This document shows positions 1-11,081 of a DNA stretch of 64,000 nt, piece after piece (the stretch's first letter is position 1; each line of letters starts with the position of its first letter). Both the position numbers and the translations under genes were made by a program. A model generated the notes under the pieces. It made no database searches. It was not told the origin of the DNA and saw only the letters and a list, made by a program, of their open reading frames with translations. Origin of the DNA: Anisakis pegreffii. Its lineage: Eukaryota > Nematoda > Chromadorea > Rhabditida > Anisakidae. The stretch lies in NCBI GenBank assembly GCA_035041965.1, contig JAPYMA010000402.1:1-64000 (forward strand), given 5' to 3'.

Positions 1-3000
1 GAGAAATCATCCCTGCTCGCTGCTTTCTTCATATTGTCTTCGTATTCTAAAGTCACAATAAAGATTTTCTCTCCTTTAAAGTTTCCATACCAAATCTTAT
101 ATGAAATCTCCAAATCCCTCAAGCAGTATATTCCAGCAAATAAAAACACTTTATAAAAACCATTCAGAACGTAATTCAAAACATCAATTATTACGATAAC
201 AATAGACACAATGAAAACCACCACAATGGTAATGATTGGAACAATATAAAATTTGAAGAACAAACAAGTATACCAAAAAAACTTTTGTGAAAACTGCGAT
301 GGTGAATGCCACTGGTAGAAATCAGTCATTGTTCTCCATTGCTTTGGCGATTGAATGCCTCCTTCCCCTCCCGATTCGAGTTCTGCCTGACACCAAAATC
401 AGTTCAAAGGTCTCACTCTTAGTACTACTTGTGTTTTAGGTTGAACGTTTCGTTCTGTGTAGAAATGAGCCTAAGAAAGGAAGCCAAAAAAGCGCATGTT
501 TTACGGAATTTACGCTAATTTTCATGGAATATATCAAAATAAAAGACTGGACAGGAAGACACTAGTTTTGAAATAATAAACTTGTGAAGACGCATACCGG
601 AGATGATGAACAGTAAGATGACTCGTGGTGTCAACTTTTGTGGCGGGCTGCAGAAACGTTCTAAATACAATGACTATCATAAATTCGAATCCAAAACGTA
701 CTAAATACAACAATAACTATCACAGTACCAATAAAAATGAATTTCATAATAATGACAATCATAATACGAATAAAAACGACGACATATGGAGAATGATGGA
801 TAAGACCATACCGTGAGGTGAAAAGTGAAGGCTAGACGAGATACTTGTTGACACAGAAAAACGTTGCACTCATATTGTTCACCGTGCAACGATCACTCTG
901 TCGTCGCCGCGCTCTTGATTCCTTGTTTTCTGAAGTCAATTTCAGATGATTTTGGAACGAAATTCAAATGAAGCCAAAGTTGAATTCATTCAAATGGAAT
1001 AGAAGCAATATTAGCAAAACAATCGACAGATCTTGGAAAGAAATATAAAAGCTAAACATATTTTAGAACAATCCTCCGCCAACGATTTGAAAAGACCAAC
1101 TGCTTGAAATGTAGTATCCGATTACATATTTTAAATTTCTTTGTAAGGACAAGATCACTAAAACTTATACCATTTCAAATGAATTCTTACAATTTCATAA
1201 TTTACTGCGCCAGAACGATGCGCGTTATGAAACTCTTCAAAAAGATACGATGATTTCAGACAATCTGACTGTTTACTTGGTTCACTCAATTTCCGCTGCA
1301 ACAAAAAATGAAAAATTATTATAAAGAAATTTCAGATGAACTACGACGAAGATAACTATCATAAACATCAAAGAAAAATTATTATCGCAAATATAGATAT
1401 TATCAAAAAAAGATTTCTTAAATCGCAACTATCAAAACTATGTTATCGTGAGTACCGAAAAAAATTATCGCAAACAAAAAAATTGTAAAAAAGTCCGACT
1501 AACTTCTGAGTGTAATAGGCCGAAAATCACGCAATATTTTTGTTCTTCTGCCTGACGTCTTGCGCGCCCTCGTGAAACAACGATCGATCCATTTTCACTC
1601 TTTATTCTCGTGAATTTCCTCCATTTCTGTCGTTTCTCCTCCGTTTCATGATGATCGTTGCTTGCGATCCGCTTTGGCGGATCGTAAGCAATGTTACCTT
1701 AATAAAACTTTAATAGCATCTGAGATGACGCATTGCTATCAACACTATTGATAATAAAACATCAGGGGTAACAGTCTTACCACTAATACCTGACCGTGAG
1801 ATCGCGGCACGTCACCTCTTGCATTCTATCTCAAAATCTCATTGCAATTAGGTTATTAGGAAGACCTCAAATGCCCCAATAGCTAGCTAAAGTTGGGGAA
1901 GGTAAATAAAAGTAAAGCTACGGAGTAATCAAGTCTAGATGAAAGCTGTGAACTAGAAGGAGGGATCAGCACGATGGGAAGGAAGCCTGACCAGATATTA
2001 TTGTGCTTATGCAGTACAAGCAGAACCAGGGATAATCAGCGACCTGAATGTATCAGAAAAGAATGCACGCGCCGCTGAAACACTGACATTATACATGGTC
2101 ATAAACATCTAGATGCCTACCCGAACTTAAACCCAAACCACCATTTATGGCTGATCAGGATCTTTGCACGTGACATCCGTTTAGCATTTGATCACCTGAT
2201 CCTCCTGTCATACCCTACTCCTCATAAGTCCTAATCCAGCATAACCTTACGCAGCTAGAAGACTCGCTGTCTATTGAGAACATAAGTGGAAAACTATATG
2301 CAAGCATTTAGAACAACGTCAGCTTTAAAAGTACCAAACAATATGCTCTATTCCCTACCCCCGCCCCTGAGCCTAACCTAACCTAACCTATCCCCCTACT
2401 GGAAGCCATTCAAAGGCTTCGGAAGCACTTCACCAACCAAGCCTCACCCAAAGACTTGGCGATACATGATGCTTATCTCAGTCAAAAATGGCTTACGCAC
2501 TTCACCACCATAACCTCACCCGTGGCTATGGTGGTTCATGATGCTTGGGCCATTATCTCAACCCAACCCTTATCTTATCTCCCTCATCGCACATTCGTCT
2601 CATCTCAAATCACCCCTAAATAGAGCACATTGAATGATACAATTAAGGCTGAAATCATGCTAAACGCCTACATATAATTCCCCAAATAGATTCCCAAAAA
2701 ACAGTAAGGCAACCGACTACTTAAGGTTAAGCTAAACCAGTACCCATGAGGCAAGGCATGAGAGGAGTCTGAGGTTACCAAATACCTCCCGAACTCAATG
2801 CAAAAATCAATCCATCACAGTTGAAATGATGGGCTGAATCTAAGGTAAGGCGGTCATTTAGGTGCGTATGCCAGTGAATAACCCCAGTGCAACAACGTAA
2901 CATACATCCGTTGCTGCTACACTCAGTCACTGACCACCCTGACCCTACCCAACCACTTTAAGCTTAATACCTGACCAAAACTATCTATCCCCTCTATACT

Positions 3001-3390
3001 AATTCCTACTCCTAATCCACAAACTACACCTAAACCTAGTCACTCAATAACTCCACCAATAAATACCTGCACCCTGACCTTAGCTAACTACTAGAGAACC
3101 TAATTTCTACCTAATAACCTAAAAGCAAAAAGACCTCGAGGTAAAATGCGGGTAATAACGTGCCGCACCCTCTCAGTAATTACCTAAGGGGGAATATACA
3201 TAGCAAAACATGCAAAAAAACCCGTAAAAATAAAAGAACAGAAAATGAAAGGTGAAAATTTGACCTGTAAATCGGCTGAGCTCTTTCGTCGTTGATCTGC
3301 AGTTGACCTGTAAATCGTTCGCTGTCGTTCACCTTATTGCACTCTGCTCACCGCTGTTTGATTGATGTCGTTGTCCTCTGCGTTGTCATC
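1..3390. other. Intergenic, no supported gene; degraded repeat zone
   Basis: I see no open frame here with both coding character and splice signals. From about 1900 to 3480 the base composition shifts to C-rich, with many short CCTAA, ACCTCACCC and similar motifs. This differs from the A-rich DNA on either side and suggests old repeat or transposon debris. A 12 bp stem with a 4-base loop and one G-T pair lies at 1661-1688. Two related hairpin units sit at 2401-2560 and are listed separately. A short run of CCTAA units at about 2373-2388 is too short to be a telomere remnant. Confidence 0.5.
2401..2560. repeat. Two related hairpin-bearing repeat units
   Basis: Two adjacent copies of a roughly 60-base unit share the blocks CACTTCACCA, CCTCACCC and CATGATGCTT. 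In the second copy CCACCATA (2505-2512) pairs perfectly with TATGGTGG (2527-2534), and AATGGC (2487-2492) pairs with GCCATT (2549-2554) as an outer stem. In the first copy the same place carries CCAAG (2437-2441) paired with CTTGG (2455-2459). A further hairpin GAAGCC/GGCTTC precedes it at 2402-2420. The stem sequences differ between copies while pairing is kept, which suggests a structured element. Its identity is unknown. Confidence 0.5.
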
Positions 3391-3500
3391 TTGCTTCGGC
3401 AATACCACTTTTACGCCGGGTTGCCATCCCCTGACGCAACCCTCCTCATTTATCCGGGCTTGGGACCGGCACTCAGGGCTGTAAACCCTTCGTGGCTGAG
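3390..3500 (+). mobile_element. Possible 3' tail of an RTE-type non-LTR retroelement
   Basis: The stretch around 3455-3500 reads GGCTTGGGACCGGCACTCAG and continues into a Cys/Ser-rich tail frame ending in stops. This style of GC-rich end, with a tail resembling GLGPAL, is what I associate with the 3' ends of RTE-type LINEs in parasitic nematodes. No reverse transcriptase frame is visible upstream, so at most a dead fragment remains. Two direct copies of TGACCTGTAAATCG (about 3260 and 3304) lie just before it. The assignment rests on memory of similar tails and is weak. Confidence 0.3.
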
Positions 3501-5828
3501 TTAAAGCGAATGACTGTATTTACACATCCTTTGATATCAGTCAAGATCGATGTAAGCTTGGATTGGTTTGAAATTTTTTTCACTAATCCTGAAATAACAG
3601 CGGTAACCTAATCAACTAATCGTACACCACGAACGCATATGTCATGCATTAAGCAAAAAATGCAATTGAACATTTCCATGAGACGAATCTCCAAATGATC
3701 AAATGTCACAATAGCATCTGATTACAAAGTTTACGGAATTTTTCGCGATAACAGCACTGAGAACAGTTGGAAATCATCCGTTAAAATGTAATATCATAAG
3801 TAAATAAAAAATGAACTGATTATTTCATAAGCACATACACACCATTCAAGGCACATGAAAACTGAACAATTAAGTTCATATATGCGAATGTATCGTCGAC
3901 AATAATAAATTAAAAAGTTTCACATCCCGACCATCATTACATCAACCCAAATACAGTCAACCCGAACATCGGGGAAACATTCCATATGCTTCATACATGA
4001 AAAAAAGATAATAAATCAACGCAATATCAAGATCTTAAAGAATCTCCGAACGAGAAATTCAATTGTTAACCAATTGTACCGAAAAGGGATCTGAATCTAA
4101 CGAATCCTCAAATGAATGAATCTCGTTATAACATCCGATTATACGTTTCATGTAATTTTTCGTTATTGGAGCATTTGAAAATATCTAAAAATCACTCATC
4201 ACAATGTAAACGCAAATCCAAATGGATGCATATGGATTCGATAGAAAAAAGAAAATATCGTGCAAATAAAGTGCAGTATTTTGGCGTAGTATCCATTGAC
4301 CATTACTCGATGCAGTTTTTATTGTGCCAATCAACAACTTTATTGCATGTTATCACCGTTAGTGATCGGTACTGACCGCACAATATAGAAATAATAATCA
4401 GTCGATACCTTTCTATGGCAGTCATAGCCAGTGGAGCGATATAAATACGAGGTGCTGAACGTAAAAAGTTTTGCATTACAAAATCTTCAACTATTTAAAA
4501 ATCACCATAAATTTGCCATGATCAACACATGATGAGATAAGTCGAATTAGCTAAAACGTAATAATGTGAATGAATTAAAGAATAATAAAGTTTGAGCTAC
4601 AGAAGAACACTTTCCACTCACCTCAAAATCACCTCAGAATGTCGATATTTTACGGTGGAATTTTTAAATCCAGATAAGAATATTACACAACCATCACTCT
4701 TCAACTGCAATCGAACTGAATTTCAATTAGAACAACTCCATTGCTACAATAAAAATTGTGATAATTAAGTTATTCTTCTTTAACATTCCTTCGCAATTTT
4801 CGGGAGGATCATCCACAAATCTTCTTCGAAATATTACTTCTTCTCCATTATCGCCCTAAGTGAAACCGTTGGTAATGTAACGAACTAAGGAAATTCCAGA
4901 TCAATAGCCGACATGTCGTATTCGATTCCAACTGATTCCGTAAATAACTGTCCCGATCCAATCAATAAGTCTCAATCTTTCCCAAAACACTTCATCGATT
5001 CCATCCACCTCAATAAATCCCCATTACTTGATGCGTTCTTCGTTGTCAACATTCCACCTGTCCCCAAACATCGCTAAAAATGTGAAAAAATTTATATTTT
5101 GCGATAACTGATAACTTATCGAAAACTTTATCATATAATACTCGAATGTGGAAGAATTCAAAATGAATTAATACATGATCGAACAAACGAATCAAATTTC
5201 TCAAAACAAAACGAAACTTCTTCAAAAGATCGCTCTTCTAATCAATCAGCTATCCACCTAAATATGCCACCTTACTGTTCATTGAATAGGTATTGCTTCT
5301 CCATCTGTTTTATTCTGCTCTTCAGCCCATTCTATTCTTCTATATGAACAAAAATGGTTTGCAAATATAACAAAATCACCATTTTAAAACACGTCAAACA
5401 CACATCCCAATGTCGAAAAAGAGATGAAACAATAAAAGAAGAAACAGAAGATGTGATCCTTTGTCAAGCGATTGTATTGAATGTGTCTGAAATATCAGGA
5501 ACACCATTAATAGTTTAAAGTTTTATTAAAGCAACGCACAAAAAACTGCTAAAACGTTAGCAACAAAAACACAAAACATAACCTCTGAAACGAGTTATTG
5601 TTCTCATAAAAAAGAATAACATAACACTTCATAACGACGACATAACAATTAAAATTATAACGACACAAATAATTGAACGAAATAAATAATTAAACGACGT
5701 AAATAATTAAAAATGAATAACAAAACACTTTAAAACGATGGAATAATAAGTAAAGTGAACATATGAAAAAATTTAGCAAGGGATTGATAAATTAAAATTT
5801 AACAAACGATTTTTTAATGACTTGAATA
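3500..5828. other. A-rich intergenic DNA, nothing recognised
   Basis: The stretch is AT-rich with no long open frame except an 87-codon one at 4112-4375, which lacks recognisable motifs or splice context. I see no RNA gene, no tandem array and no strong inverted repeat before the stem-loop cluster begins at about 5830. Confidence 0.5.
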
Positions 5829-6616
5829 GGACAGTACCGGATGAGTGACTACCCCTAGAAAGTAGTCACGTACTGTCCCCTCTGAGCCAGTAAAAAGGTT
5901 AATAACACCTTAAATTATAAGTAAACAAATCAATAAGCACAAAATCTCTTTCACCAAAAAATCTTATGTCATAATATATATCAAATTACCCCCGTTACAA
6001 GGGGTTAAATAATGAACACATTCTAATAATAATAATGAAATACCAAACAAAAATAAAAGATAATGTCGGGTGAATGCTAACGTGTCTAGGACACGTTAGC
6101 ATACATTATCTTTTATTTCAAAAACATATAAATAAAGATCAATTATTATAAATTAGTAACTGTTAATAACATGATTAATTTTAAATAATAAGACAGGAAA
6201 TGAATAATAAAAACGAAACAATTGTTCAAAAAATATCAAAAAATAACACTCATATGAGTATTTTTCAAATAATACTCATATGCCTGCAGGCTGAACTGGC
6301 CCATCCCGATCCCTCCCTCCAGCCGCCTCCAAGCACTATATCACACAGTAATTAAACTGTGTGCAATAACACATACTAATAACAAAATAGTAATGATAAC
6401 AGCAAATAATATCAAAAACAGCACAAAAATAATATCAAACATAACACAATATCACATATGAACCATAGTAAATCAAAAATAATCACAACTCTGTTTACTA
6501 ACACAAAACAAAACAATCACATACATCATAAACATCAACAACAATTGTAATAACGAACTATCAATAACAGCTACCTCCTAGAGGTAGCCACTCACCCGGT
6601 AGTGTCCCCCTCTAGT
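5829..6616. repeat. Candidate foldback element bounded by inverted copies
   Basis: The left edge (5829-5877) and the reverse complement of the right edge (about 6567-6616) are clearly related. Both read as GACA-S-TACCGG-R-TGAGTG-R-CTACC with only a few mismatches over about 35 bases. The left edge is itself a perfect hairpin: GACAGTAC 5830-5837 pairs with 5870-5877, and GTGACTAC 5845-5852 pairs with 5862-5869. The right edge holds GCTACCTC 6570-6577 paired with 6581-6588. Between them lie three more perfect stem-loops. The strongest has 15 bp (6051-6065 with 6104-6118) plus 13 bp (6074-6086 with 6090-6102); the others are 6251-6262/6271-6282 and 6342-6349/6356-6363. No transposase frame is present and target-site duplications were not identified. 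Confidence 0.45.
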
Positions 6617-6904
6617 CACACAAAAAATTAAACAAACATAATGATCTTCCTAGGCCTAGTTTGATTAAGAAATTACACAATAATAGAAAAAATAATAACA
6701 AAAATTACACAATTCATAAATAGCGAGGCAATATCACTCGCCGAAAACATCAATAATAATAATCAAAAAACATTTATCACAAAAAATACGAATTGAAAAA
6801 CAACAATAAAAATAATGGCACGTATAAACATCAAAAAATCACTACGAACACAAACATTAACATCATAAACATAAAATGATAACATGAAAAAACACTTCAA
6901 AATA

Positions 6905-6965
6905 TAAATTGTGATGTGATGACGATGATAAAAAAACAAAATGTGATGACGATGATAAAAAACAA
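6905..6965. repeat. Short tandem duplication in A-rich DNA
   Basis: A unit of about 28 bases containing GTGATGACGATGATAAAAAA occurs twice in a row. It lies inside an A-rich stretch (6620-7250) with no gene. The minus-strand open frame over it is only a translation of this simple sequence. Confidence 0.6.
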
Positions 6966-7253
6966 CGCAATAATGACAAAAAAATTTCAAAAACATCATT
7001 CAAAAACTTATACATCAAAAAAAAGCATCAAAATGCGATGAAAAAAGAAATCGCATTTTTCAAAGAAAAAACGAAAAAACAAAACCATTTTCATAAAAAA
7101 ACAAATAACTTCACAAAATCGAAAAATAACAATAATGATAATAAACAACACAATAATAATCACTATAATCACTAATCAAATCATAATCACTACATTCACT
7201 TAAATAAATTCAATCAAATTCACATAAATAATATTGAATTTAAAAAAGAACGA

Positions 7254-8599
7254 ATGAAATACCACAAAAGGGTCGCTTGTGACCCATGCAATAGAAGGCC
7301 TCTTCCGGCCGATTCGACAAATAATAATATAATAAATAAAAACGGCCGCTTGTGGCCTTTGAAACGTTGTGCCCATTACAATGGGCTCCGGTGAAAGATC
7401 TGCAAAACAAAAGCATTACAGTTTTAAAATCTATCATCATTTCCCCAGTAATCACTGAAGATATTTCCTCCAAAATACAATATCATCAATGAACCACCCA
7501 CCATCCTCCACCGAAAGTCATTCAAGACGTCAACTATGTCACTTCAAAACTTCAACAAAAAATAACCATTAACAAATACACATTTCCTATTCATGTGTAA
7601 CTGAAAGCGTTGTGATAACAAATGAAATTCGATTTGAATTCAGAATAAAATGAAACACAAAAAAGGAATCATCAAAATGAAAAATTAAAGTACTTACCCA
7701 TTTCCATGAGGGCTCCTGCCTTTCCCTCCACCGATCGGCTGGGTGAACGATAAATCCCCGCGTAGTGGCCGACACAAATAATCCCCCCAATATAAAAATA
7801 ATTGCTGCCGTCGGTTGCACTGCTACGTCCACGCACGTCACCAAACTGACGTGCCATTAAAGTTGCCTTGTCCGATGATTCTAAGTCCGGTAGGGTGTCA
7901 TAAGCATCACCCTTTTTTATATAACCAATCTGAAAAGGAATTTCAATCATAAATTGTCACACATTCACAAATGATAACGATAGTAATGCTTAGCGACCCT
8001 GGAGGCTAAGCCTTATGCTGACGCTTACGCTGAATTTTACGGCTCTCTTCTCCTTTGTATCATCATCAGAAGTCAACAAGATAGCGGAATAGAAATGTGG
8101 AAAAATGAAAGGAAGAACCGAAGTAAAATACCAACATTGAATGAATCCATATCATTCACAGACGTGAAGATATAAACATCATTCGAATTGGCCAATACGG
8201 CTCATTGCATCACGTGTGGCCATTAAGGTTATAGCATCACGGTTTGCTATGAGGCCATGGGACGGGTATGGGGCATAGAGGTTTAATTCCCAAGTTTCTC
8301 TGAAATGTAACGAGATCATTCAATCAATCGACAAAATCCCGTCAAAAATTCAAAAAATAATGAAGACTGCTGCACTCTTCTTTCGTTCGATATACATGTT
8401 TCAATTCGTACAATAACAGAAAAAAGTTCCAAAACAGTAAAATAAAAACAATTTCTGAAAAAGTACTTACTCGGATATTGATGGCTGTTATCCGAGCGAG
8501 ACGCACTATACCGTCGCACGTCGATTATGTGCGGTCACAATCGCACTGAAACAAGTCAATCTTGCTTCACTTCGGCCAACCAGGCCGGTTTCGACGCCC
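7254..8599 (-). other. Minus-strand exon-like islands packed with stem-loops
   Basis: Four GC-richer islands in A-rich DNA have good splice signals when read on the minus strand. Island a (8471-8599) and island c (7698-7929) each follow a TTCAG acceptor and end in the same donor string GTAAGTACTTT. Island b begins at 8299 after CATTTCAG. Island d begins at 7399 after TTTTGCAG. Island c is fully open for about 77 codons, island b for about 39 and island d for about 50. Island a has stops in all frames, so it is non-coding, UTR or badly delimited. Each island is also full of perfect short hairpins, for example GCACGTCA/TGACGTGC at 7833-7854 and GCCCATT/AATGGGC at 7371-7386. That is unusual for coding DNA. 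I recognise no protein family. It could be a fast-evolving gene, a spliced non-coding RNA or a repeat. Confidence 0.35.
8280..8297 (+). other. SL1-like spliced-leader sequence
   Basis: The 18 bases from 8280 read GGTTTAATT followed directly by CCCAAGTTT. The standard nematode SL1 exon starts GGTTTAATTACCCAAGTTTG, so the match is complete apart from one missing A. The following bases (CTCTGAAATG) do not match the SL1 end GAG or an SL RNA donor, and no Sm site is evident downstream. This is therefore not a normal SL RNA gene. It could be a pseudo-copy, or a retro-copied transcript end. Confidence 0.5.
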
Positions 8600-8639
8600 C
8601 TGAAGACGATCACATGCGCTGAAAGCGAAGGTATTAGTC

Positions 8640-9571
8640 AAATCTGTTTCATTGATATTACAAACAACTATAATACTCGCAATAACGCATCGAATAATCC
8701 ACCAACCACGAAACGCGACATGAAACGATGATAGTATCAGAAGATGTTTATCTAACCACTGATAACATGAAATGGTATTAAGCGAGTAGCAACGAAAACG
8801 GAATTACGTTGTTTCGATAAAATCTAAAACACGGAACCGAAACGATATGACGTTCCCGAAAAATAGCACAACAATCAATCGCACAGCAAGAAAAAACTAA
8901 ATCATTATTCTGAAGTAATGAACACTGACAAATTCTGTCAATTAACTTCCTAATAATAATCAGCATTTTCATCCAACAGATTTAATAAATTTTTCCTGAC
9001 ACGAGCATTTTCCTTACAAATTTCTCATCTTGTAGAGAATTGAATTCTCTTTCCAATGGACCACTTGTCATTGGTCATGCAATGTTCAGTTGTTGTACTT
9101 TTCGTACTTAAGTTTCCAGCAATATTCGATGGTGAGTGCCGAATTATCATGTCTTGAGTTAGTAAAAAACTGCCACGGTTTTTGAAGTGACAACGTATCA
9201 CTGCGCAAAGATCCTCGTCGTCTGATGTTTAGAATCAACCTTGAATGTTGTTGTGCTATGGCAATTTTTCGTACTGCAATACTCTTTCTTCACAATGCAT
9301 TCATCATCAGTAGTTCATTTTCTACGCATCTACAAAGCAATTTCCTCTCGTTCTCTCACCATAAATCGCTACGGTGGGCGCACAGATCAAATTGCGTTTT
9401 GGCTACTTGTGCAGAGAGCAATGCAGACACATTATGGTTTCAAGAAATATATGTTTATGTTCGTACGAATTTTGTTGCAATAAGGGAACTAATTCAAAGT
9501 CAACTGCAATTTTGTGTTTGTTTTATAAAATCCGAAATTCTTCAATTCATAGTGATAGCTAAATTGTAGCA
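8640..9571. other. Upstream region of the VKOR gene
   Basis: No coding exon is supported here. Overlapping open frames at 9225-9569 in two frames end just before the VKOR start and have no splice or motif support, so I treat them as chance. The VKOR ATG at 9572 follows a TTGTAGCA context, which could be a trans-splice acceptor two bases upstream. Confidence 0.45.
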
Positions 9572-10248
9572 ATGACCGAAAGCAATGAACGACAGCAAAA
9601 AACTTTTTATAACCGTGCCGGCTTAATAACGACACTTGTTGGTCTCACTATATCCATATATGGTTTATATGTGGAGCTGATGTTAGATAATACTGAAATT
9701 AATTACCAACCGCTATGTGACGTGAATTCGTTTGTAAGTTGTTCGAAAGCACTGCATTCACAATTTGCCAAAGGACTTGGTATTGTTGAACCTTTGCTCG
9801 GTGAAGCACACTTTCTCAACCAAGTTAGTTGTTTTATGCCTCAAATTCCTTCTCGTTTTGTATTTTTTTGTGAATAGACTTTCAACGAAAAGCCGCCTTT
9901 AATGGTGCAGAAATTTGGAATAGATCCTCTTTGGAACCCAGTGAGATCTCAAAGTGAAACAGACTCATCTTGAAGCTGTTCTTTCAGAGAAATGCACTTT
10001 ATGGTGTGTTGGTTTATTCGGTAATGATACCTTTACAAATCATATCTACAGATTGGTCTGTCAAAGTTTCACTTGGATTGTGCTTTTTGATGAATGCATT
10101 AAGTGTTTACTTGTTCATGATACTTATTTATTTACGTGTCATTTGTTTGGTTTGCTTTGGTATTTATGCTGTTAATGCCATTCTGCTGATTGTCACTTTG
10201 AAGAAATATCGTTTGAATAATTCATCAGTTAAGAAAAAACAGTCATAG
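9572..10248 (+). CDS. VKORC1: VKORC1-type vitamin K epoxide/quinone reductase
   Basis: Four-helix ER membrane thiol oxidoreductase that reduces vitamin K epoxide and quinone. Exons: 9572-9823, 9878-9940 (or a shorter 9911-9940, same frame) and 9988-10248, all phase 0, giving 191 residues against 163 in human VKORC1. The first loop has Cys49-Asp and Cys57-Ser with the human Cys43/Cys51 spacing, followed by an SKALHSQ segment matching the human SRVFSSR region. The second half begins NALYG and ends with the active-site pair Cys158-x-x-Cys161 (CLVC) in helix 4. Predicted helices lie at about 16-36, 108-125, 132-154 and 156-176. The warfarin-contact motif TYA of mammals reads IYA at 164-166. The middle exon adds an insertion of about 20 residues with no human counterpart. 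The tail is basic (VKKKQS), compatible with ER retention. I am confident of the family; the exon 2 acceptor is less sure. Confidence 0.9.
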
Positions 10249-10398
10249 ACTGTAATTGTTTTATTTGCAGATGGTCAGATAGTATCATCCACCTTGAGCT
10301 ATTGAAATTGTTTTCGTGTTATTGTAATCTCAATTGTAACCTCGCACAAAAATACTCAGTTAAAAGCATTTCAGCTCATTGTAAGTGGTATTATTTTG

Positions 10399-11081
10399 AA
10401 TTAAAACGAGTTACCTTGAGTTGTAACGACCGATGGATGCGCACTATTGTAGTGTTGTTGTTGATATTAGTAGACAGATGAAGGAAGAATATTATCAGTA
10501 GAAATAGGTGGGGGATGGGGATAGTTGGGGAGTAGAATAGGATATTATAAATTAAGGTAGATAAACAAAATTGAGGAATTGGTAGACGTTACGGTGTGAA
10601 ACACCAGCTTCAGTACCTTTTGAATGTTACACAGAGTTATGGACAATGATGAGTACTCAGAGAAGCATGTTCATGTGATGATAATGTTAATATTATTAGT
10701 AACCGAGATTGTTATGGATTAATTTGGTTTTAATGCTCAACAAATTATCTTCGACAGCAACCGGTACTTTCATTCAAGACGAATGGATATTGATAAACCT
10801 CATTGCCTTAGACATTTCTTGTCGTACATTAACATCAGGATGGAGGTCATGAATAAACAAAAGGTACTGAAGCTGGTGTTTCACACCGAAACGTCTACCA
10901 ATTCCTCAATTTTGTTTATCTACCTTAATTTATAATATCCTATTCTACTCCCCAAATATCCCCATCCCCCACCTATTTCTACTGATAATATTCTTCCTTC
11001 ATCTATCTACTAATATCAACAACAACACTACAATAGTGCGCATCCATCGGTCGTTACAATTCAGAGTAACTCATTTTAATT
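10399..11081. mobile_element. Foldback (long inverted repeat) element
   Basis: Two arms of about 220 bases, 10399-10621 and 10859-11081, are reverse complements of each other at roughly 95% identity over their full length. They surround about 237 bases of unique sequence. Both arms end in the motif AATTAAAAYGAGTTAC, and their inner ends read AGTACCTTTT and its complement. The core has no open frame. This structure fits a non-autonomous foldback or long-TIR MITE. Its near-perfect arms point to recent insertion or gene conversion. It lies between the VKOR gene and the 3' side of the GATAD1-like gene. I did not find a convincing target-site duplication. Confidence 0.8.

Noticed and set aside
625..889. 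Overlapping small frames on both strands
   Set aside because: Asn/His-rich translation of low-complexity DNA with no splice or motif support.
2373..2390. CCTAA repeats as a telomere remnant
   Set aside because: Only about three units, and the nematode telomere unit is TTAGGC; too short to mean anything.
6763..6999. Minus-strand Phe/Tyr/His-rich frame
   Set aside because: It is the complement of an A-rich tandem sequence.
5829..8599. CRISPR-like array
   Set aside because: The hairpins have different sequences and irregular spacing, and the genome is eukaryotic.
9225..9569. 114-codon frame before VKOR
   Set aside because: Two frames are open at once, with no acceptor, motif or continuity with VKOR.
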